A stretch of DNA of 64,000 nucleotides from Sulfuritalea sp. Lineage in GTDB: Bacteria > Pseudomonadota > Gammaproteobacteria > Burkholderiales > Rhodocyclaceae. A program made the translations under genes and the position numbers. The stretch is from the NCBI GenBank assembly GCA_016712985.1, contig JADJQA010000009.1:1-64000 (forward strand). Direction: 5' to 3'. This document shows, one piece after another, positions 59,353 through 64,000 of the stretch. Under the pieces are notes generated by a model. That model was not told where the DNA came from. It ran no database searches and worked only from the letters and a program-made list of their open reading frames with translations. The first letter of the stretch is position 1; every line of letters starts with the position of its first letter.

Positions 59353-59536
59353 CGACCCAACCCCCTTTCCACGGCCGGCTTTGCGCAGCCGGCCGGCTTC
59401 GCAGGTGCGGAGCAGTGCTCCGCGAATTCCCGGCTACGACCCCCACCCCACCGGCGGGGGTGACAACGGTTCAGCCGCTGCGCGGGTTCCGGGGTTTTGG
59501 TTTGCCGTTCCCTTGGGGCGGCCCGGCGGGGACGGC

Positions 59537-60217
59537 ATGATCGAACTCCACAGCATCCGCAAGGCCTTCAACCAGGGCCACGACAACGAGTACTGGGCGC
59601 TCGACGGCATCGATCTGCACATAGAGGCGAAAAAGGTGACGGCGCTGCGCGGCCCCAGCGGCTCGGGCAAGACCACCTTGCTCACCATCGTCGGCTGCCT
59701 GTCGCGACCGACCGAGGGCCGCGTGCGCCTGCTGGGCGAAGACATTTCGGGTCTGCCGGAGCGCTTCCTGACCGAAATCCGGCGCCGGCGCTTCGGCTTC
59801 ATCTTCCAGCAGTTCAACCTGATCAGGGGCCTTGCGGCGCTGGACAACATCATCCTGCCGGCTTATCCGACCGGGCGGCCGCGCCGTGAGTTGCTGGATC
59901 GCGCCGAGGAACTGCTGGCCGGCCTCAAGCTCGGCCACCGCCGCCATGCCAAGGTGGAGTGGCTCTCCGGCGGCGAGCAGCAGCGCGTCGCGATCTGCCG
60001 CGCGCTGATCAACGACCCCGAAGTGCTGATCGCCGATGAGCCGACCGCCAACCTCGACACGCACCTGGCCGGCGAATTCATGGGCATCCTTGAGGGCCTC
60101 GCCGCCCAGGGCCGCACCATCCTGCTCACCAGCCACGATCCGCTGGTGGTTGAATCGGCCGTGGTGCAGCGCGTGGTGGACATGCGTGACGGCAAGCTCC
60201 TGAGTTCGCCACGATGA
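59537..60217 (+). CDS. LolD/MacB-type ABC transporter ATPase
   Basis: A 226-residue ATPase. Walker A is GPSGSGKTTLL, the Q-loop lies in FIFQQFNLI, the signature is LSGGEQQRVAICRAL and Walker B is VLIADEPTANLDT, with H-loop LTSHDP. It is the partner of the upstream permease. The 184 bp between them is GC-rich with short palindromes and no clear gene. Confidence 0.92.
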   Translation: MIELHSIRKAFNQGHDNEYWALDGIDLHIEAKKVTALRGPSGSGKTTLLTIVGCLSRPTEGRVRLLGEDISGLPERFLTEIRRRRFGFIFQQFNLIRGLAALDNIILPAYPTGRPRRELLDRAEELLAGLKLGHRRHAKVEWLSGGEQQRVAICRALINDPEVLIADEPTANLDTHLAGEFMGILEGLAAQGRTILLTSHDPLVVESAVVQRVVDMRDGKLLSSPR

Positions 60218-60244
60218 GTCAGTTCAGGCTTGGCCTCCGTCCCC

Positions 60245-60313
60245 GTCATGCCCGCGCAGGCGGGCATCCAGACAGTGCCTCTCACTGGGTTCCCGCCTAC
60301 GCGGGAACGACGA
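60245..60313. repeat. REP-like palindromes
   Basis: ATGCCCGCGCAGGCGGGCAT and TTCCCGCCTACGCGGGAA are joined by a short spacer, the same arrangement as at 21.63-21.73 kb. They end eight bases before the next gene's GTG start. Confidence 0.65.
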
Positions 60314-60320
60314 CGCCGAA

Positions 60321-61334
60321 GTGATCTTCCAGCCCGCCATCATCGCGCTGCTGCTTGCTTCGGCCTTGTGCGTGCTGGCGCTGGCGGCCAGCGCCCCGTT
60401 TGCCGTCGAGGTGATCCGGCGCTGGGACATCAAGAGCGGCAGCGAACGCCAATTGCAACTGGAGCGCCGCACCTACCTGTTCTCGACGCTGCTGACCTTT
60501 GTCCTCGGCCTGCAACTCGCCGCCGTGCTGCTGTTCGTTTTCAACGCGGAAAAAATGTCCGGCATGTTCGTCGGTGCGATGTGCGCGGTGGGCACGCTCA
60601 ACGTCAATGCCTTGGGCTTCCCGGCACTCAACGCCAAGATCGCGGTGTTCTTCCTTGCGGCGATCTGGTTGGCGATCAACCACGTCGACTGCCGTGCCCG
60701 CGACTATCCGCTGGTACGCATGAAGTACGCCTTGTTGCTGGCGCTGGCGCCGCTGCTGGCGGCGAGTGCCTGGATCGAGCTGCAATACTTCCTCGGCCTC
60801 AAGGCTGATGTCATTACATCCTGCTGCGGCAGCCTGTTCTCCGAAGGCAGCCCGACGCTGGCGGCCGAAGCCTCGTCCCTGGCGCCGGTGCCGGCGATGT
60901 GGTTGTTCTACGGCAGCCTCGGAGCGGCGATTGCGCTGGCAGCGTGGCACGGCCATGGCGGCGGCAGGAGTCGTGCGGCCGCCTATTTTCTGGCTGGCGC
61001 GAGCGCGCTGGCCTTCGCCGCGACGATAGCCGGCATCCTTTCTTTCGTCTCGCTCTACATCTACGAGCATCCGCACCACCACTGCCCCTTCTGCGTCCTC
61101 AAGCCGGAATACGGCTACCAGGGCTACTGGCTGTATGTGCCGCTGTTCGGCGCCACCGCGGCGGGGCTGGCGGCCGGCGCGGTGCAGCCCTTCGCGCGAA
61201 TCGAAAGCCTGCGCGGGATCGTGGCGGGATTCTCGCGACGCCTGGCCGCCATCGCGGCCAACGGCTTCGCCTTGACTGCGGCGATTGCCACCGCAATGAT
61301 CTGGCAATCCCGCTTGATACTGCTGGAGCATTGA
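60321..61334 (+). CDS. polytopic membrane protein with a HHHCPFC motif
   Basis: A 337-residue protein starting with GTG (VIFQPAIIALLLASAL), with about eight hydrophobic helices. Two Cys-containing sites stand out: VITSCCGSLFSEG and YEHPHHHCPFCVLKPEYGY. The His/Cys cluster could bind copper or form a disulfide for a thiol relay. It lies between the ABC genes and a TlpA-like lipoprotein and probably works with both. I know no named family. Confidence 0.7.
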   Translation: MIFQPAIIALLLASALCVLALAASAPFAVEVIRRWDIKSGSERQLQLERRTYLFSTLLTFVLGLQLAAVLLFVFNAEKMSGMFVGAMCAVGTLNVNALGFPALNAKIAVFFLAAIWLAINHVDCRARDYPLVRMKYALLLALAPLLAASAWIELQYFLGLKADVITSCCGSLFSEGSPTLAAEASSLAPVPAMWLFYGSLGAAIALAAWHGHGGGRSRAAAYFLAGASALAFAATIAGILSFVSLYIYEHPHHHCPFCVLKPEYGYQGYWLYVPLFGATAAGLAAGAVQPFARIESLRGIVAGFSRRLAAIAANGFALTAAIATAMIWQSRLILLEH

Positions 61335-61828
61335 TGAGACTTTCTCTTGCCGCCCTGTGCGTTCTCCTGCTGGCCGCCTGCGGCGGTGACACGCCGCCGG
61401 CCAAACTCAACATCGGCGACATGGCGCCGACCTTCCAGACCTTGCGCGTCGACGGCATGCCGGCCCACTTCCCGGCGGCCTGGGCCGGCAAGCCGGTGGT
61501 GATCCGTTTCTGGGCCGACTGGTGCAAGTATTGCGAGGGGGAGATGAAGGCCATCGACGCGGTCTACCAGCGGCAGAAATACCGCGGACTCGAAGTGATC
61601 GCCATCAATGCCGGCCAGGACAAGAAGACCGTTGTTGAATTCATGCAGAAGCTCGGCGTCGGCTACCCGGCGCTGCTGGACGAGAACTCGGCGATCGCCA
61701 GGCGCTACGGCGTGGTCGGGCTGCCCACCACCTATTTTGTCGACGCCGGGGGCATGGTGCGGGCCAAGCTGATCGGGGAAGCCGACGAAGCCAGCTTCGA
61801 GCGCGCGGCGCTGGAAATACTCAAATGA
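61334..61828 (+). CDS. TlpA-like thioredoxin-fold lipoprotein
   Basis: A 164-residue lipoprotein (lipobox LLAAC). The redox motif WADWCKYCEGEM contains CxxC, and the cis-Pro is in VGLPTTYFVD. It probably reduces apocytochrome or copper-site disulfides in the periplasm. ATG overlaps the previous stop, and its stop overlaps the next start, so translation is coupled. Confidence 0.88.
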   Translation: MRLSLAALCVLLLAACGGDTPPAKLNIGDMAPTFQTLRVDGMPAHFPAAWAGKPVVIRFWADWCKYCEGEMKAIDAVYQRQKYRGLEVIAINAGQDKKTVVEFMQKLGVGYPALLDENSAIARRYGVVGLPTTYFVDAGGMVRAKLIGEADEASFERAALEILK

Positions 61829-62026
61829 CCGAGTCACTCGACCCCAAGGCGCCCTGCGACCTGTGCAGCCTGCCCGTCGGGGTCAAGCCCTGCTTTCTTG
61901 CGACGCCGGAAAAGACCCTCGGCTTCTGCTGCGAGGGTTGCAAGGATTTACCAGATGTTGCATGAGATCAAGGAATCGTCCGCCCCGATCGCCGATAATC
62001 GAAATGCCGCTATTCCAAGGAGCTGA
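61825..62026 (+). CDS. small metal-binding protein like the N-domain of cation ATPases (one frame break)
   Basis: About 66 residues: MTESLDPKAPCDLCSLPVG, then TPEKTLGFCCEGCKG. A shift at about 61949 is needed to read IYQMLHEIKESSAPIADNRN to the stop at 62024-62026. CDLC and CCEGC resemble the metal-binding segment of CcoI/FixI-type cation ATPases as a stand-alone protein. It could hand metal to the ATPase encoded 1 kb downstream. Confidence 0.65.
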
Positions 62027-62028
62027 AA

Positions 62029-62394
62029 ATGATGAACGAAGAAATGATGAAGCAGATGCCGCACATGATGGGGCATCCGGTGGCCCAGGGTGCCATGATT
62101 GCCGCCACCGGCTATGCCGCGACTCGCGCGCTGGTCGGCCAGAGCCTGTTGCGTAATCCGCTGCTGCTGCTGGCGGGCGGCATTGCCGCCGGCATCGCGG
62201 CGGGATATCTGATGCACAAGCATGAGAAGGAAATCGTGCTGGCGATCTCCAAGGCCATCGGCATGGGCAAGGATTTCGTCATGCAGCAGCGCGAGAACCT
62301 CGACGACCTGGTGGCCGAGGCGAAGGAAAGCGAAGCGCAGGCCGCCGCCGTGCCGGCCGCGCCAGCCGAGCCAGGCCCGGACGCTCCAGTCTGA
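62029..62394 (+). CDS. small membrane protein beside the metal ATPase
   Basis: A 121-residue protein. A Met/His-rich head (MMNEEMMKQMPHMMGHP) precedes hydrophobic segments (VAQGAMIAATGYAATRALVG; NPLLLLAGGIAAGIAAGYLM). The tail has MHKHEKEIVL and ENLDDLVAEAKESEAQ. This Met/His head, TM and acidic tail plan recalls small scaffold or chaperone proteins such as mycobacterial PacL next to P-ATPases. That link is an analogy only. Confidence 0.65.
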   Translation: MMNEEMMKQMPHMMGHPVAQGAMIAATGYAATRALVGQSLLRNPLLLLAGGIAAGIAAGYLMHKHEKEIVLAISKAIGMGKDFVMQQRENLDDLVAEAKESEAQAAAVPAAPAEPGPDAPV

Positions 62395-62402
62395 GTCGCG
62401 TC

Positions 62403-63095
62403 ATGAATGCCGACGATCTGGCGCGGCGCATTGTCGTCCGCCATCGCGAAGCCGGCTACCTGCGCCTCGAACTGCCTGCCGCGATTTGCCATCCAGCCGT
62501 CGCCGAGGTCATCGACGCCGCGCTGCGGCGCGTGGCCGGCGTGTATCGCGTCACCCTGTACATCGCGCAACACCGGCTCGTGGTCAGCTTCGATGCCCAT
62601 GTCTGCGCCGCGACCGATGTGGCAAAGGCTCTCAAGGCGTCGCTGCGCGAATTGCCCAAAGCGTCCACTGCCGCCGCGCCGCCGCACACCCCAATGCCGC
62701 ACACGCCAGGGGCGCTGGCAGCGCGGGTGAGCCCGGCACTGCACCAGGCTGCCCGGCAAGCCCGTCGTGCCTTCCGCCGCTTGCGCGCTAGGATCGAAGG
62801 CCTGCGTCAGCCGAACGCAGCGTCCGGCAGCCTGCAGGCGAAGCTGCAACCCATGCTGGCTAATGCGCTGACCGAAAAGGCAATGATCAATTTCCTCAAC
62901 GATCTGGTCGCGTTCTATCTGGTCAAGGTTCACTGGGAACTCATCACCCAGCGCTGGCTGAAAAACCCGGCAAAACACGCCGACGCCTGGCTGGCCGCTT
63001 TTTACCTGGTGTTCCTGCTGGTGCGCTATCGCAAGTCGATTGCCGCCGAAATTGCGAATCCGGTTGCCAAATCAGCGACTGTCACGCCGTCGTGA
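62403..63095 (+). CDS. HMA2-like domain protein
   Basis: A 230-residue protein. The N-terminal ~80 residues (GYLRLELPAAICHPAVAEVIDAALRRVAGVYRVTLYIAQHRLVVSFD) look like a heavy-metal-associated ferredoxin-like fold without CxxC. A Pro/His-rich linker (PPHTPMPHTP) leads to a helical region and a hydrophobic tail (ADAWLAAFYLVFLLVRY). Its GTGA overlap with the ATPase gene suggests a shared complex. Confidence 0.65.
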   Translation: MNADDLARRIVVRHREAGYLRLELPAAICHPAVAEVIDAALRRVAGVYRVTLYIAQHRLVVSFDAHVCAATDVAKALKASLRELPKASTAAAPPHTPMPHTPGALAARVSPALHQAARQARRAFRRLRARIEGLRQPNAASGSLQAKLQPMLANALTEKAMINFLNDLVAFYLVKVHWELITQRWLKNPAKHADAWLAAFYLVFLLVRYRKSIAAEIANPVAKSATVTPS

Positions 63096-64000
63096 AAAGC
63101 TTCCGTGTCGTCCATCGCCTTTCACGCCGGATTCGTCTCGTCGCGCCGGCGCTGAGCAGGCAGCCCGAACGCTGCTACATCCTGGAAATCCTGTTGAGGA
63201 AGCACCGTGCGGTGAAGGATGTGCGAACCGTGCCGGGCATCGGCTCGGTGACGCTGCATTTCGATCCGGCGCAACTTCCGGAAGAGCGCCTGCTGGCCGT
63301 GGTCGATGCCGTGATCGGAAACATTGTTGTCGCCGGCCCGCGAAGCGGAGTCCCCGGCGCGCGGAGCGAGCCAGCGTCGTCCGCAAGGGATACCGCCTCA
63401 GGGGTTCCCGGAGGCATGACTTCTGCTTCCGCGCCAGCCACGCCGCCAGTCATCGACGGCCCGGCCCAGGAATGCAGTGCCGCGATCGAAGGCAGGGCCT
63501 GTGCCGCCTGTGCGCTGCTGATCGAGATGAGCCTGCAGCGCGATCCGCGCGTGGATTCGGCGGTCGTCAATTTTGCCGCCGGAACCGTCACGGTCACGGG
63601 CCACCTGCCGCGCGAGGGGCTCTTCGCCGCTGTCAGGAAGCTCGGCTACGAGGCGCGGCCGATGGATACCCTGGCGCAACGCCGCCTGCTGGTCGAACGC
63701 GAAAGGGCGCGCGTGGCCGAGGCGCGCGAACGGCTGATCCAGGCCGCCTGGCTGACGGCGCCGGTGATGATCTCCGGCATGCTGATGCACCGTTCGCCCG
63801 CGCTGCGGCTTGCGGAATTTGCGTTATCGACCGCCGTGGTGTTCGGCAGCGGCAGCGAGATATTCAAGAAGGCATGGATGTTGGCCAAGCAGCGCGAGGC
63901 CAACATGGACACGCTGATTGCGATGGGCGCCGGCGCCGCTTACCTTTACAGCCTGCCGGGCGTGGCACGCATGCATCATCACGTTTATTTCGAGTCTGCC
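63092..64000 (+). CDS. heavy-metal P1B-type ATPase, N-terminal part (runs off the window)
   Basis: 303 codons are open to the window's end. An N-terminal HMA2-like domain (FRVVHRLSRRIRLVAPAL) is followed by a Gly/Pro/Ser-rich insert (PRSGVPGARSEPASSARD). A classic HMA domain carries CAAC (GRACAACALLIEMSLQRDPRV). The first TM helices and NMDTLIAMGAGAAYLYS are typical of P1B ATPases. The DKTG and CPC motifs that set metal type lie beyond the edge. GTG 63092 overlaps the previous stop. Confidence 0.85.
   Translation, partial: MKSFRVVHRLSRRIRLVAPALSRQPERCYILEILLRKHRAVKDVRTVPGIGSVTLHFDPAQLPEERLLAVVDAVIGNIVVAGPRSGVPGARSEPASSARDTASGVPGGMTSASAPATPPVIDGPAQECSAAIEGRACAACALLIEMSLQRDPRVDSAVVNFAAGTVTVTGHLPREGLFAAVRKLGYEARPMDTLAQRRLLVERERARVAEARERLIQAAWLTAPVMISGMLMHRSPALRLAEFALSTAVVFGSGSEIFKKAWMLAKQREANMDTLIAMGAGAAYLYSLPGVARMHHHVYFESA

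Overview
The window is GC-rich bacterial chromosome, almost certainly from a denitrifying betaproteobacterium, with Rhodocyclales-like bacteria the best guess. The evidence is the surE-pcm-nlpD-rpoS block, dapA-bamC, a RegB/RegA redox two-component pair, a NirJ heme d1 enzyme, an SCO/TlpA/ABC copper-type assembly cluster, a PEP-CTERM protein and a LEPR-XLL giant protein. No rRNA, tRNA or CRISPR was found.

Layout. 0-1.3 kb: end of an alkaline-phosphatase-superfamily gene and two tiny genes. 1.3-14.1 kb: housekeeping genes (DUF482 acyltransferase, surE, pcm, nlpD, rpoS, mltB, a transglutaminase/DUF58/MoxR trio, a histone-deacetylase-like enzyme, dapA, bamC). 14.3-21.6 kb: a co-directional set of a GAF-HlyD adaptor, an M50 metallopeptidase fused to an HlyD-like part, a short SecA-like ATPase, a second HlyD-like protein and a DUF3467 protein. 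21.8-41.1 kb (minus strand): one giant gene of about 6,450 codons with an N-terminal LEPR-XLL motif, a C-type lectin domain, about 16 CARDB-like repeats, RHS/YD repeats with an RHS core, near-identical cadherin-like repeats and a cohesin-dockerin-cohesin tail. Its leader carries a candidate structured RNA and an intrinsic terminator. A broken PEP-CTERM gene lies upstream. 42-50 kb: mixed housekeeping genes (MBL hydrolase, rlmD, Bax-inhibitor-1 protein, diheme cytochrome c, gpmI). 50.7-64 kb: regB-regA, a UbiA prenyltransferase, hemerythrin, nirJ behind an FNR-like box, an SCO-ABC-TlpA cluster and a metal P-type ATPase with small partner proteins that runs off the right edge.

Working model. 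The 14.3-21.6 kb genes look like a dedicated export or processing apparatus for the convergent giant surface protein: a SecA-like motor, an intramembrane protease and HlyD-type adaptors. On the right, RegB/RegA and an FNR-type regulator probably control anaerobic respiration. A GCGAC-N5-GTCGC palindrome recurs at 48.20, 50.67, 53.28 (one mismatch) and 56.94 kb, each 25-26 nt before an ATG or near-ATG, and one copy sits just before regB.

Caveat. At least 15 places show one-base frame breaks in otherwise intact, conserved genes, several in homopolymers. Most are probably sequencing or assembly errors, so frameshifted genes are annotated at full extent and real pseudogenization is not assumed.
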